Notes under the pieces: model-generated | The model's input: the letters and a program-made list of their open reading frames with translations, nothing else | Told to the model about the DNA's origin: nothing | Databases searched by the model: none | NCBI GenBank assembly: GCA_024449915.1 | Contig: JAMZAV010001434.1 | Coordinates: 62,001-126,000 of the forward strand | Direction: 5' to 3' | DNA: 64,000 bases | DNA from: Sweltsa coloradensis | Lineage: Eukaryota > Arthropoda > Insecta > Plecoptera > Chloroperlidae | Shown: in pieces, positions 1 through 11,349 of the stretch | How positions within the stretch are numbered: the stretch's first letter is position 1 | Layout of the letters: every line of letters begins with the position of its first letter | Translations under genes and position numbers: made by a program

Positions 1-253
1 TGAATTCTAAAATGCACAAGACACAGATATTTTTATGCAGGAGAACATACCACAAACAGAATTGCTTTATGTAATAAACCCTACTATTCACCATTGTTCA
101 GCGTAAAGTCAACGCGACGGGAGCAACTATTCTTTTTCCCCATTGCGTCGATTTTATGCGCAACAATCGTAGCAGGGTTTATTACACACATCAATTCTGT
201 TTGTTGCATGTTGTTCAGAATAAAAATATCTGTCTTGTGCATTTTAGAATTCA
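1..253. repeat. Foldback (hairpin) element, about 250 bp
   Basis: The first ~88 bases and the segment ~170-253 are near-perfect reverse complements; both outer ends read TGAATTCTAAAATGCACAAG from outside in. The inner arms also pair imperfectly, so nearly the whole unit folds into one long hairpin, as in MITE or foldback elements. The left edge lies at the window boundary, so a target-site duplication cannot be checked. The short reading frame across the unit is only a by-product of the palindrome. Confidence 0.75.
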
Positions 254-2049
254 CGTATGACGTTTCAATTTTTCTCCAGAGCGTTGTACATCTGAATTTG
301 AGTGCTTACTAGCGTGCCGTGTAGCCCTACTGTCATGTCTGTCTCGTGAACACTCTTAATGATGATCATCTAAGTGTCTAAGACATTCTTACAGTTCAAA
401 TCTATTAAATTTTTTTAGTGGACAAAAAGCAAACATTTTGTAATAGGGCCTAACTCTTTTTTATACATCTTCCAAATGTTGGTGGGGGGGGGGGGGGTTG
501 ATGATTTCACAGAAACTTGGTAACTTGGTGCAAATTAAAATATCTCAATCTTCTACAATAGGCCTACTTATATTATGCTCTAGTACAAAATTGGGCTTCT
601 TATCAAGAATTTTTTTTAAATATCAAAATTGAAAATTGAAAATAATTATAATTTTTAAAGATATTTTCGGTAAACTTCCTTCACTTTGAAGATCCAACTA
701 AATTGTCAGTGCTTATTTGTATGAAGTACCATGTACTGTATGTTATGCCCAGTGTCAGATAAAAACTTCAACGAGTGTCTCGTTAACGGGGGGAAAATAT
801 TCCAAATTTGGATTTCACAAACTTCTTGTAAACTATGGTGGCTGTACAGGCTCTACAAAACTATCAACAGAAAATCTAATATCTAATTTTTAAATGTAGA
901 TGGCTGGTTAACATAGGACCTGATTGGAGCGGAAGTTACGTTTTTAGATGCCTGCTGTGAGAGAGCAGCACTTGTGCTGGTGTTATCATTTATTTTTACA
1001 ACAATTTTGAGGGTGAAAGTAGATGTAAACACTCATGTTTAAAAAGGACATTTTGAACAAACTTTTATCAAAATTACTGCAACCATGGTTACAATAAAAT
1101 CAAATTGGCCTACTACTAATTTTAAACTTTGTTCATGACTCAAATATCACAGCTTTCCATGAAACAATTTAATGGATAGCCGACAGAAAGATAGGCCTAG
1201 CTTGATAGCCGTCACTTGCTTTTGTTTGTCCAAAGTAAGTTCGCAACAATCGATAGCCAAATAGAATCGGGTTCTATGCTATCGTTACTAAGTGTGACCA
1301 ACAACTCAATCACAGGTTGAGAAATCAATTGTTGTATTCTAATAGTTCTGGGTAACAGTAAAAATATTATTTTCAGGCACTTACAAGTAAATGCCATCAG
1401 AAATGTATCTAAGCTCTTCAATTGCATTAAATGTTCATAGCTACCCAAATTATAAGTTCTTATAACTCCTAGGGAGATATCTAAATGAAACATAAAGACC
1501 TACTACTTCACTTTTAAAAAAAGCAAATATGTATTTAATGTTTACCTAGACAGTTCAAAGAACTGATTTTCACTAGAAAACATTTTGTTCCCATTGGCTT
1601 TGTTGCTGCAATGCCTTCCAAGTCACTGTTTACATGGGGGTACTTCAAGTTTGACGTAGACCACTACGTAGCTTAGTTGAACTAGCAGGCTGGCTGTGAG
1701 GTAGGTAGACTAGGGGCTAGTCTGCTTAGACAGCATTGGGATAGAAAATTATAATGTAAAATTGATTGATTAAACTCCGTTTGAGAAGTTAAAGATCCTC
1801 TGCTGGAACTGGGATTTGAACCAAAAACCTGTTGATTGTAATAAATAATAATTTCAAAAAATCATATTTATAGTTGACCCACTGTCACAATACTGATTTT
1901 CAGTGGGGGACATTTACTTTAGAAGCCAACCAAGCCAACCCTAGATGAATGATAAACAATAAATAATAGTAATGACTAATGAGGGATGTACTCAAAAGAA
2001 CAAACAAGCCACACAATTAATCTGCAAAGTAATAATAAGTCAAACTCAC
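254..2049. other. AT-rich stretch with no recognisable gene
   Basis: I see no exon with convincing splice sites and no element with clear ends. A poly-G run lies near 483-497. Near 1870-1912 a short hairpin-like motif (CCCACT ... ACTGATTTTCAGTGGGGG) occurs; a related copy lies on the opposite strand near 23120-23180, so it is probably an unclassified dispersed repeat. Confidence 0.5.
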
Positions 2050-2250
2050 CGTGGCGGTATCGTGTTTCATCTGTCTTGGGAGCTGCTTGGGACCGCGGGA
2101 ACAGTGGAGGTGCGCTCTAGAGTAGCGAGTGGTCCCTGGTGGTGCGCTCTAGAGTAGCGAGTGGTGTAACCGGGTCCCTGGTGGTGCACTCTAGAGTAGC
2201 GAGTGGTGTAACCGGGACCCTGGTGGGGCATCGGGGGTGCTGTACGAGTG
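2050..2250 (-). CDS. Candidate internal exon of an unidentified gene, with 14-residue tandem repeats
   Basis: On the minus strand this 201-bp block has a strong acceptor (TGTTTTTGTTTCCAG, ending at 2251) and a consensus donor (GTGAGT, 2044-2049). One frame reads STRTAPPMPHQGPGYTTRYS and then repeats a 14-residue unit of the form HHQGPGYTTRYSRV. The 42-bp DNA unit keeps frame, but the last copy is 32 bp long (10 missing), which shifts the frame and brings a stop before the donor. Past that point a different frame is open to the splice site and ends in phase 0. This fits a real exon with an allelic or assembly indel, or a decayed one. I do not recognise the protein. It may belong with the minus-strand exon candidates near 13.8-16.0 kb, but nothing proves the link. 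Confidence 0.35.
2110..2225. repeat. Minisatellite, 42-bp unit, 2.8 copies
   Basis: Units start at 2110 (32 bp, internally deleted), 2142 (42 bp) and 2184 (42 bp); each contains CTCTAGAGTAGCGAGTGGT. The array lies entirely inside the candidate exon 2050-2250. Confidence 0.9.
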
Positions 2251-2904
2251 CTGGAAACAAAAACACAGTTGTAGACTACGTCATCTCTAGCGTAAGTTGA
2301 GCTTAGCATGCAGCATTTTCATGTTTCATTTACACGGAACCGGTTGAGAAACACGACGGGCTTAAAATAATCTTAAGTGTGTTCTTCATCTTCTGTTTGT
2401 AATTTATGTATTGTAACTTGGATAGGTTGACATTCAAATTCTCACTCAGGCATTCAAGATTATATTTCAAAACTATTCACTACTTTGAGATTTCATTTTT
2501 TATTTAATTTAACCAAGTTTTAATAGTAATTGTTTTGTAACTAAAATGAAATATTTATTTTAAGTCTAGTATTTTTATTTCACTTCATCTGATCATGACA
2601 AGAGGAAGATAACACACTATTCAAGTTGCTGGCGACAGGAAAAACCCGCAACTTCCTAAATAACTTCTATCCTCCACCTCGAGTGCTAGCGTGCCGATTA
2701 GAAGCCTGTTGAAAGGGGAAAATTATTTTCACTGACAAATTGCTGCTTCCGCGATTTGAATAACTTAAGATGCAGTGGATTATTTAAATCAGTTAAATGA
2801 AATAAGACTTGCTTTATGTTTTAATTATAATCCGATTTGTGTTTGCCCACCGCTTGGTAACATCTGGTACAATACAATAAAATGGCCGTTTTCCCCCTTC
2901 AAGA
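2251..2904. other. No feature recognised
   Basis: AT-rich sequence without splice-flanked open frames or paired repeats that I can identify. Confidence 0.4.
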
Positions 2905-3290
2905 CCCTGATGAAAAATCTTGTCTGTTTAGTGTATTCTTATAGTAAGTTGACAAGAACAGACAAGAACATTTTTGACTAGAAACCAACAAGAATTATTT
3001 AACAAGAATAGACAAAAATACACTAGATAGCACAAGTGACAAGATTAGACAAGAACCAACATGACAAGAACCAAGAAGATCACACTAAACTACACAAGTA
3101 CTTTTCAATGACAAGGAATAGGGTAGTTTACACTAGAAGAAGATTAAACAAGAATAGACTAAATCACACAAGATGCGTATTTTAACAAGAATGACTAGAT
3201 TAGCCCTATGACAAGAACCAAGAAGATCACACAAAACTACACAAGTACCGTAGTTGTTAATGACAAGAAATGGTAGACTAAGTTTTTAGT
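2905..3290. repeat. Dispersed repeat rich in ACAAGAA motifs
   Basis: The block starts CCCTGATGAAAAATCTTG and contains many degenerate GACAAGAAC/T motifs. Positions ~3062-3180 match, in reverse complement, ~11380-11480. The left edge also has an inverted counterpart near 13480-13510 (reverse complement CCCTGATGAAAATTCTAG). The family is unknown; the arrangement is compatible with two oppositely oriented copies of one repeat. Confidence 0.65.
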
Positions 3291-4321
3291 ATTCAGTCTT
3301 CTGACTTATGATGTATACACAAAAATGTAAAAACTAAAGGATCATGCAATACGTTTAAACCCCATTTTATATCCCATTCTTTGTTAATGTGATATGTACA
3401 ACGCATTTTAACATTAATAAGTTTAAGTATAATACCAAAAAATACTGAATACTGAAATCACTAAAATTGTCAGTATGTGTCAGTGTGGGTTGAAGTGTTG
3501 TGAAATTATGTGCGGACATCATGAGGTAGTGTCCGTTCAATCGCCAATCAATCTTTATTTTAAACATGAATTTAGTTTATGAACTACAATATATAAAATA
3601 ATATACCTTTTAAAATGTGTGTAGAAGTAGAGTAAAAATGATAGTCGTACAGATGTGATTCATCAAACTATTTCTTCTTCAGTGAGACATCTTCGTTTCA
3701 TGGATGTTTGTACAAAATTCGAAAAAAAAACTTATAACAACAACTTATGCTGAGAAGTTTATTTTGTAATTAATTCAAAATGCGTTCCTCGAAATAATTA
3801 ATTTAATTAATGGGAGATTAATAAAATATATTTAACTTGCCTGTTAGGTAATGTGTTAGGTATATTCTGTTACTTGACCCACAAGACTAAATAGAGGCTT
3901 GTTTCCATTCCGTCTTACAACTAATGTTCATACAAAATATACGTACCGTAGCTCCTATTTTTGTCATTCTCAAAACCTTACATCTTTCATAATGAAGAAT
4001 ATTTTATATATATTTTTTGTCAAAGGCACTTTGCATGTTACAGAGATTTCGATGCTGCACAGTAACCTCGGCATCTCAATAGTAGTAGGCTACATGAAAT
4101 ATTAGAATTGAATTGGAACGTTTTACTTAGGACTTTTCGTCGTTCGTCAGATGACAGTATGATATATTTCGTCTCAAAGCATGATCTGGATGGTACCACA
4201 TAGAAGGTCCTCCAACAAGCTACAGTCGAAATTTTCAAATAAAAATGATTGGCTAACTCCCGCAAATCTAATAACTGTACATATTTATTATTATCCTTCC
4301 TTCAACATGAGTACGTAGACC
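3291..4321. other. No gene recognised; ends in a hAT target duplication
   Basis: AT-rich sequence without a convincing exon. Bases 4314-4321 (CGTAGACC) are the left target-site duplication of the element that follows. Confidence 0.5.
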
Positions 4322-4795
4322 TAGGGATGTAAATGGGAAATATTTCCGGAAATTTTCCGAGTTTAACTTTGCGGAAAATTTCCGGAAATATATTTTAAAT
4401 TTCCCGCACAAAATGTAGCAAAGATGTAAAGGAATGAGGTGGGCAGTGCACTTGGAAATAATGCTAATATATAGTTTCCAAGCTCATGACACCCAGCTTT
4501 TTCCATTTCCCTTTTGTTCTTATTTTTATAACTTATGAATGAATGAGTTATGCATGTACCATGTGCACATCAAGTTGAATAAAGTTATTCTTAAGTTATT
4601 CTTAATGCAGTAAAATACCTAGATATTAACTGGCCACATGGTCCAAGCAACCAAGGCCACAAAAAACAAGAAGAAGAAGGGTTGATCTACATGTGAATGT
4701 GACAAGTGACAAGTTCACATTGTATTAATTGTTTTAGTGTAGGCCTAGGCCTAGTTTGTAAGTTTGCAGTATGGGGAAACATCAAAATAAACTAA

Positions 4796-5502
4796 CTAGG
4801 AAACGCTCAGTTGGACGCGTTGATAAGCGAGCACGTGCTATAGCTAGACCCACATTGCACATTTTTTTATATTTTTAAATTTGCGACGTTCGCTGTCCAC
4901 AGGGCCATGTATCCAAAATTATTTATTATTGCCAAGGTATTTGGATTTAAACCCGTATGTAATCCTTTACTTTGTGGATAAAATCCACCGCCATCTAGAG
5001 GACCTTGACTCCTTGGGAAAACTATTTAAACTCTTTGTTGACAAATAATAGACTGCTTCCTCGAAAAGTATTTTGATTACTTCTAGGTGGCAGTGCATTA
5101 GAAACTTCGCGCGTCTTTTCGTTGCCATGGCAACGTTACTTTTGTTATAATGCAATTTCCATCTACACTACTTATCGGATCAAAATAAAATTAACATATT
5201 CGTGACCGGACGGACATTCTAAATGATTTGGCTATCTCAGATTTTGTCGCCGTTTAGTTTGAAAAAAAAACTTTCGATTAACTTTAATGTAACTTTTTGA
5301 ACGATTTTGCCACAACAAAACTAATGGCATTCAATCGAGAACAAAGCTTGCGGATGGTCAAAATTTCAACTCGATCCGAGCCTCCGTTCGAACGTTATGG
5401 CGAGACATACAAAAAACAAACAAAACAAACAAAAAAAAAACAAAAAAAAAAAACAAAACCAGTGACTAATTTTTCCGGCAGTCAAATGGAAACGCTCGCT
5501 TA
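4796..5502 (-). mobile_element. Helitron-like non-autonomous element, family B copy 1
   Basis: In minus orientation the unit ends ...GAGCGTTTCCTAG and is followed by T. Just inside that end lies an AACGC/GCGTT stem. A CTRR end preceded by a small hairpin and followed by T is the Helitron 3' signature. The 5' end (AAGCGAGCGTTTCC) is not the usual TC start, so a Helentron-like relative is possible. A second, nearly collinear copy lies at 34543-35240. This copy is nested in the hAT element 4322-5834, so it inserted later. Confidence 0.65.
5121..5134. promoter_or_regulatory. Perfect palindromic RFX X-box inside the Helitron-like element
   Basis: The 14-mer GTTGCCATGGCAAC matches the consensus X-box half sites bound by RFX factors, the regulators of ciliary genes. 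It is also conserved in the other family B copy (34895-34908). Occupancy in cells is not shown by sequence. Confidence 0.5.
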
Positions 5503-5842
5503 ATAAGAAGTTACTTTATAAAACAACCACAAGTTTACACTAAAAATAATTCCTATGATTGCAAGTTCTGTGCCAAAACTGTATATAATGAATGTAACAA
5601 GAATGCGAAAGCACTTGGAGAGGTGTTTTAAATGTCCTTCAGAGGTTAAAAAAAAGTTTTAAGCTCACACAACACGCTACCAGTGGCAGTGGGTCTCATC
5701 ATCCTGCATACAGACTCAGGTTACCGTATCCTTACACTCCACCACATTATATTTGCAATTTGCATGTATTTTAGGCACGGAAATATTTCCGGAAAATTTC
5801 CGAGATTTATCTTTCCGGAAATTTTACATCTCTACGTAGACC

Positions 5843-6046
5843 ACTCGCACCGAGAGGACTATAAAGTCTTGGTTTTATGGCACTCACAGTCTACAATGAT
5901 ACCATAAGGGTGAATATTTACAATTGCGTTTAAATAGCTAGGTACCCAAAACAATGAAGTACACAATCATTCCGACTCCTGCATTACGGTATGAGCATAA
6001 TTAAAAAATAATACAAAGAAAATAACAGCAACACGCGTTGTAATAA
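5843..6046. other. Short unannotated spacer
   Basis: Lies between the hAT target duplication and the next Helitron-like element; nothing recognised. Confidence 0.5.
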
Positions 6047-7301
6047 CTAGGAAGCTTCGTTAACGCTTTTTCCAGTCGAGGTTGATGGATGAGTTTTTTG
6101 TGTTGACTATTTCTGTGCTATGATTACTAAAAAATCTCTAGGAACACATTGTGATTTTTGACAAGTTTCTGTAGTTACTTGTTATTTTTAGGTACTAATT
6201 ATTATTATACACCTATAAAAGGCTTATATTAAAACCTTTATTTCTATGATGTCAGCACAACTTTTTCAACTTTTTCTTTCAAAAGGCACAACATCACTAT
6301 AATCTTAATGTCCATGTAAAATATGAACGTTGGAGCCACACCCGTTTGGTTAGAATCGGCCTAAATATCACAAAAATATCATTTAAAAAATTGGAAGTAA
6401 AAAATCGTAATAGTACAATTTCTACAAGAAATATTTCTTAGATTGACCCTAAAATAATAACATATCTAAGTTTCGTGATTTCAAACGTTCCTTTAAAGTT
6501 TAATTAAAGGGGCTATTAACTCAAAAAAAAAAAATTTTAGCACATGATCTATAGCACAATACTACACTAAACTGACAGTTTAAAAAATTATATCTTGTAA
6601 CTTGTGATTTAACACGAATGTTTCAACTTTTTTGATCCAGAAATTTACGAAAATTGGTGTTTTGGGAAATTCTTAAATCGGCTTTAACCTGCTTTCTTTT
6701 TTGGTCCACTAGATACTAGAGCATAGTACCATGTAGACCTAATTGCCCATTTTTTTACATCGTGTCTTGAAACTGTGCCCAAATATACCCTCAAACACGC
6801 AAAAAATATGCATTCCAAATCACACCCTATCTTGGTAATCAGCATATTTTGACCAAACTACTTGCCCAAATTACAAAACAAAATATAGAGAATTTACAGA
6901 AAAGGCTGTATAGATACGTCAATAATGGGCCAAATTTTTTTTGGATCAAAATCCTACAAGGTCACGGGGCATAAAGATCGTCCCCATGTTATTTCTTATG
7001 GGAGATTTTTGCCGATGGGACCTAGCCTCGGAAAATGTCATGTTTGACAATTTTTTTTTTTCTGTTTATTGCAAATTCATTACTAGTTAGTTAAAAAATC
7101 CAAAAAAATCCAAAGAAATATTTCGTCGATTGTACCCATAAACGTGTCAAGTCTAAGTTCAGAGATTTCGAAGGTCCATTCCAATTTTCATAAAGTTTGG
7201 ATATGCCGTTTTGCCCGGTAGAGAGCGAACAAACAGACAAAAAAAAACACACCGACCTATTTTCTCGGGTAAGTGAAATGAAGTCATCGCTTCGCTCATC
7301 T
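6047..7301 (-). mobile_element. Helitron-like non-autonomous element, family A copy 1 (longest copy)
   Basis: In minus orientation it begins GATGAGCGAAGCGATGACTT and ends ...AGCTTCCTAG followed by T. The interior shares long blocks with 37883-38455, including TGGACATTAAG and the AGATTTCGAAGGTCC region, and shares a shorter block with 29203-29965. No coding capacity is seen. The 3' hairpin is degraded here compared with the other copies. Confidence 0.6.
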
Positions 7302-8114
7302 AAATACCCGTAACACGAGTCACGACACAGTCATGGGGTGGAGACACAATATAAGTTTATTTAAAAAAAAAAAGAAAACGACGGTGAGACACAGTTTGTC
7401 AGTAATAGATCAGACTTACCTCAATATCGTTAGAAAAAGGTTTTCGTCGCCTTGTCTCGGCAGAATAGTTGCATATTCCCAAATATCTTAATGATACCTA
7501 TAGTAGTAGTTTTACTGCTCGTTAGGTTTCAACTTTTAAGTACGTACATGCGTTGTTATTTGATTCCAGTCCGCTCATGTGTGTGTTCGATCTATTCAAT
7601 TTGGAGGACAGATTTTATTTTTTCATTTTTTATAAACGCGTTCATGGAAGAGCATATTATGGCCTACCTCCGTGAATTCCTACATCAAAAATAAGTTGGT
7701 CGAGAGCGATTTTCACGAGAAATAATTTCTTGATTGTTCCCTAAACCATGGCGTATTTAAGCTAAGAGATTTGAAGGTCCCTTGAAACGTTTTTTTGTTT
7801 AGCTGTGCTTTAAAATTGTTTTCATAACGTATAAATTATGAACCATCATCAGGCACCTTTGCCTTTAGTTTCTAGCTACGCCTCTGCATCTAACTTACTG
7901 TATTTGACTACAAAAAATATGCTCAAGGATTATTTTATTTTATTACCACTGATTTTTTGGGGGTGGGGGGTGCCTTTTATAAATATATTACCATTTTGGA
8001 CTATAGTGTAGTCAACACGCCGAGTGTAAAATTAAATTATGAGCAATTTAGTTTTAAATTGAAGTAAACACAATGTCTTTCACACCAGGGAATAATCTGG
8101 AATAACAGTCTAAT
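7302..8114. other. Mostly unannotated; partial family A fragment near 7690-7800
   Basis: Around 7690-7800 the sequence repeats the core of the family A element (GAGAAATAATTTCTTGATTG and the following AGAGATTTGAAGGTCC), as a truncated copy without ends. Nothing else is recognised. Confidence 0.5.
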
Positions 8115-8148
8115 CGTTGAGTGAATATTATATATTATTCACTCAACG
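8115..8148. repeat. 34-bp palindrome flanked by 7-bp direct repeats
   Basis: Thirteen-base arms (CGTTGAGTGAATA and its complement) surround an 8-base AT centre. The unit is flanked by GTCTAAT at 8108-8114 and 8149-8155. This looks like a minimal insertion or the remnant of an excised hairpin element. Confidence 0.6.
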
Positions 8149-8155
8149 GTCTAAT

Positions 8156-9308
8156 GGTGCACGATCTATTTTGTCAGGCGGTACAAATACGAGTTTTGTA
8201 CCAGCAGATAAAATTTCGTGCATAAAACGTAATGTAAAAAAAACATTTCCCTTGTAAAAGAATGGAAGACAAGGTGTGTTGTTTCAATTAAAAACTAACA
8301 ACCTTTGCTCAACATTTAAATTTTTGCACTTGGTGTGTTGGCTATAAATCCAACATTGTAATACAATGGTTGATTGGCGTTGGAGGTGATGTCCCGGAAA
8401 AAAAAAAACATTTGCTGATGTAAGTCCCTCTTTCATTCAGCGAACTTTTGTTGACTTTTCTTTTTCAAAATGTTAGAAAATCGACAACAAATAACCATAG
8501 TTAAATCAACATGTTTACATTTTATAAATCAACCAGCAACCCTAGAATTTTAAAGACGTTACTCCTCGTTACTTAACGATTTCAAAGATACCGGGTCTCG
8601 AGGCCCATTGCGATTGGTTCACCGGGTCACGTAGTGCGTTCGTATTGGTCCACCGACCGTCAAGAATTCTTCGCGATCGGTGTAACCATGCAGTCGTAAG
8701 GAAAGACCGACTTTCGGACTACTTTCGAGTAAGCGAAAATTTCTAGTGACAGTGACTGACTATAAATCTAAATCCATCTTTCTTTTTTGTACCCTCGGAA
8801 GGTCCCAAGTCCAACGCGTTCTCAAGATATTAGATCGTAAACAAGTCTACTTCAATCTCAAACCGGAGGTTAAAATTCAATCAAGTGCAAAACAAACTTA
8901 AACACAAACTTTTTTCAAATCACATTGTGTTAGCGGATTTTGTTTGAGGCAGTGTTGGAATGCAAAATTGTTCAGTACTTGAGAAAAAGTAATTTAAGAG
9001 CTATAAATAAATGACTTAAATTTTACTGACAGAATTAGCTCTTAATAGGTAGATAATAATAATAATAATAGGTAATAGGACATTTATATGAATGAAAGTT
9101 TTCCAATAGGCCTACTGTAGGCTATTTGTTTTGTGTTTATTAAAGTTCCTCTGACTTAAAAAGGAATGCGTTTTTAGTAACAGTTCCCAGTCTCACAAAA
9201 CAACAACAACAACAACAACAACAAAAAAAAAAAAAAAACAATAGCAATAATAAGAAATAAAAATAAAGTGATATTAGTTCGTTAGCTATTTGACCCGGCA
9301 ATGTAATG
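8156..9308. other. No gene recognised; possible GC-richer promoter-like patch near 8580-8780
   Basis: Near 8580-8780 the sequence is less AT-rich and carries two ATTGG (inverted CCAAT) boxes followed by a TATAAA-like motif at about 8760. No exon is visible around it, so this is only a weak promoter candidate. Simple (CAA)n/poly-A runs occur at ~9197-9240. Confidence 0.3.
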
Positions 9309-9405
9309 TTTATTGAGTGTTTTTTAAACTCACTTACCAAAGTCACTGTTTTTTTCCCCGTTTCTCGACTTTGGTAAGTGAGTTTTTAAAAAAACACTCA
9401 ATAAA
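9309..9405. repeat. Near-perfect ~36-bp-arm hairpin
   Basis: Arms 9309-9344 and 9367-9405 are reverse complements (outer end TTTATTGAGTGTTTTTTAAA) separated by ~22 bases. Each arm contains GGTAAGTGAG or its complement, which resembles a splice donor on either strand. Probably a small hairpin element. Confidence 0.75.
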
Positions 9406-9458
9406 CAATAAGAATAAGAATAAGAATAAGAATAAGATAAGAATATAGAATAAGAATA

Positions 9459-9580
9459 ATGAATATAAGATTTTTAAGCATAAGCCCCGCTTTAAGGACA
9501 TAGTTATTGATTAATAGCAGTTGTCCAAAAAGTTTGCCCCGACTGGGGTCCCAACTGGGACAACAGCTATTAATCAATAA
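9459..9580 (-). mobile_element. Truncated tRNA-derived SINE copy
   Basis: In minus orientation it keeps the SINE tail (TAAGCATAAGCCCGC-like, ending GAATATAAG) and the 3' part of the tRNA-like head (CCAGTCGGGGCAAACTTTT). Most of the tRNA-like centre is missing. A long degenerate AAT-rich sequence follows. Confidence 0.6.
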
Positions 9581-9659
9581 ATAATTATTATTATTAATCA
9601 ATAAATAATTATTATTATTATTATAATAATAATAATAACAATTAGTCAATGATAGCAGT

Positions 9660-9673
9660 TGTAATAAAAGTAA

Positions 9674-9734
<61 letters not shown>
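9660..9734. repeat. (AAT)n microsatellite
   Basis: More than 20 tandem AAT units, adjoining SINE copies whose tails end in the same trinucleotide. Confidence 0.95.
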
Positions 9735-9892
9735 TGATTCATAGCAGTTGTCGTAAAAGTTTGCCCCGACTGGGGCTCGAACCCAAGAACCTCCGCTTAA
9801 CGTGCCATAGCCTCTACCAATTGAGCCACCGGGTGAACAGAACCAACCTTTACTAAACTGCTATTTGTTGTGACTGCTGACTTCCATGACAT
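9735..9892 (-). mobile_element. tRNA-derived SINE
   Basis: On the minus strand a tRNA-like head (9762-9834) shows an A box (GGCTCAATTGGTAGAGG), a B box (GGGTTCGAGCCCC) and a closing GTCGGGGCA. Flanking sequence (AGCAGTTTAGTAAAGG; TTTTACGACAACTGCTATG) is shared with the copy at 34125-34330, so this is a repeat family and not a functional tRNA gene. Confidence 0.75.
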
Positions 9893-9982
9893 AAATCCAA
9901 CAGAAGACTGCAATGTAGCTGTCAAATCTGAAAGATCACATGGATAATCCAATCAATCTCATCTCCCATAAGTTGGGTAGTA

Positions 9983-10076
9983 TGAATATAAGGTTTTTAA
10001 GCATAAGCCCGCTAAGTTTATGATTCATGAATGCCTATGTCCTTAGAGCGGGCTTATGCTTACAAACCTTATATTC
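9983..10076. repeat. Inverted pair of SINE tails
   Basis: GAATATAAGGTTTTTAAGCA at the left and its near reverse complement at the right enclose a short centre. The block is two SINE 3' tails in opposite orientation. Confidence 0.7.
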
Positions 10077-10084
10077 AATAAAAA

Positions 10085-10093
10085 AAAATAATA

Positions 10094-10174
<81 letters not shown>
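10085..10174. repeat. (TAA)n microsatellite
   Basis: About 30 trinucleotide units directly in front of the next tRNA-like head. Confidence 0.95.
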
Positions 10175-10175
<1 letters not shown>

Positions 10176-10318
10176 GCTACGATAGCTCAGTTGGTTAGAG
10201 CATCGGTTCAAAAAGCCGAAGGTTCTGGGTTCGAACCCCAGTCGGGGCAAACTTTTACGACAATTGCTATCATTCACTAATTATGTTCTCAAAGCGGACT
10301 TATGCTTAAAAATCTTCT
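10175..10318 (+). mobile_element. tRNA-derived SINE with intact cloverleaf-like head
   Basis: The head (10175-10249) has D-arm and A-box sequence AGCTCAGTTGGTTAGAGC, an anticodon stem TCGGT/GCCGA around a 7-base loop, and a T arm CTGGGTTCGAACCCCAG. Position 33 of the loop is C instead of the universal U. The 3' part (TTTTACGACAATTGCTATCA, then the TTATGCTTAAAAA tail) is that of the SINE family, so a functional tRNA is unlikely. Confidence 0.7.
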
Positions 10319-10505
10319 GCTATTATTATTATTATTGGGGTGGTTGGGGGGGGGGGGGTTGAAGTTGCTATGTGGTTGTGATGGCTCTTGTTTGATTTTG
10401 TTTTGGGTATAATATAATATGTATATATATATATACCGGTATATAAAATAATAATAACACACACTAGTAAGTGTAAACACGCGACTCGTCGAAATGACCT
10501 GTTTC

Positions 10506-10537
10506 ACACCTTTTTAATAATAATAATAATAATAATA

Positions 10538-10573
<36 letters not shown>

Positions 10574-10575
10574 TC
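10506..10575. repeat. (AAT)n microsatellite
   Basis: Two adjoining runs of AAT units. A poly-G run (~10349-10358) and TA-rich repeats lie just upstream. Confidence 0.9.
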
Positions 10576-11349
10576 ATAATAATAATAATAATTCATAATA
10601 AAAACGCACTTGGACGCATTTTTGTACTTTTACATGATAGTATTATGATACCGGCCAACATGATAAGATAATTTATTGGGTGGTGTTACATGTTGTACAG
10701 TGTATAGGCCTACATATTATACATTATAAGTGTTTGACAATAATCAATATATTGGGATTTCCCATTTTTGGCCAGTAGTAATTTTGGGCCCTATAGTCTA
10801 AACCTTATAATTAATTTTAATCTGGCAACTATCGGGATGAGAGCAAAGAGAGGAAGAGGAATTATTTTAATTTTGTGTTGTCACCTCCTCCCCTTCTTCT
10901 CCCCCACCCATTATGAACTTAGATTCGTACCCGCCTATAAGCTAGAAACCATTTTAATTATAAATTTTAATTCATTATGTGAAACATGCCCCGGGTAAAC
11001 CCTTTTCGGGTTGCTAGGTATTTTGGAGTCACGCAGTTGTGAAGGAAATGACCATTCCTTGTATTCGCGTTTTTTACGAAGAAAAAGCTTAAGCTTACTG
11101 CTGAGCTACAACTGTCAGTGAATTTTATAATAATGTGAATTTACAATTTCCTTGATACAAGGATTGGGATTTGTGTCTTAAAATGCGGACTGAAATATAT
11201 AGATTAAAAAAAAACACAGCCATTAGAATATTTCAAATATCTTGGCCACAACCTCATGTTCAACAGAACTAGAAGAGAAGACTGTCCGAGTCGAATAAAT
11301 TACACGCTCGGCTAGAGATGTGCCCAATGCGTTTACAAAAGGTTTTATG
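10576..11349. other. No feature recognised
   Basis: No splice-flanked frame and no element ends visible. Confidence 0.4.

Larger units (their letters stand above)
4322..5834. mobile_element. Non-autonomous hAT-type DNA transposon, 1.5 kb
   Basis: The ends read TAGGGATGTAAAT and, in reverse complement from the right, TAGAGATGTAAAAT; both continue into a motif built around GGAAATATTTCCGGAAA. The flanks are an exact 8-bp direct repeat, CGTAGACC, at 4314-4321 and 5835-5842. An 8-bp duplication with short imperfect inverted repeats is the hAT signature. No transposase frame is present, and a second element (4796-5502) is inserted inside it. Confidence 0.85.

Noticed and set aside
1800..1830. Isolated tRNA B-box-like motif (GGGATTTGAACC)
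   Set aside because: No A box or cloverleaf partner at the right distance.
10175..10249. Functional tRNA gene (apparent AAA anticodon)
   Set aside because: C at position 33, flanks shared with other copies and an ATT tail identify it as a SINE head.
9140..10277. Leu- and Tyr-rich frames on the minus strand
   Set aside because: Translations of (AAT)n arrays and SINE sequence.
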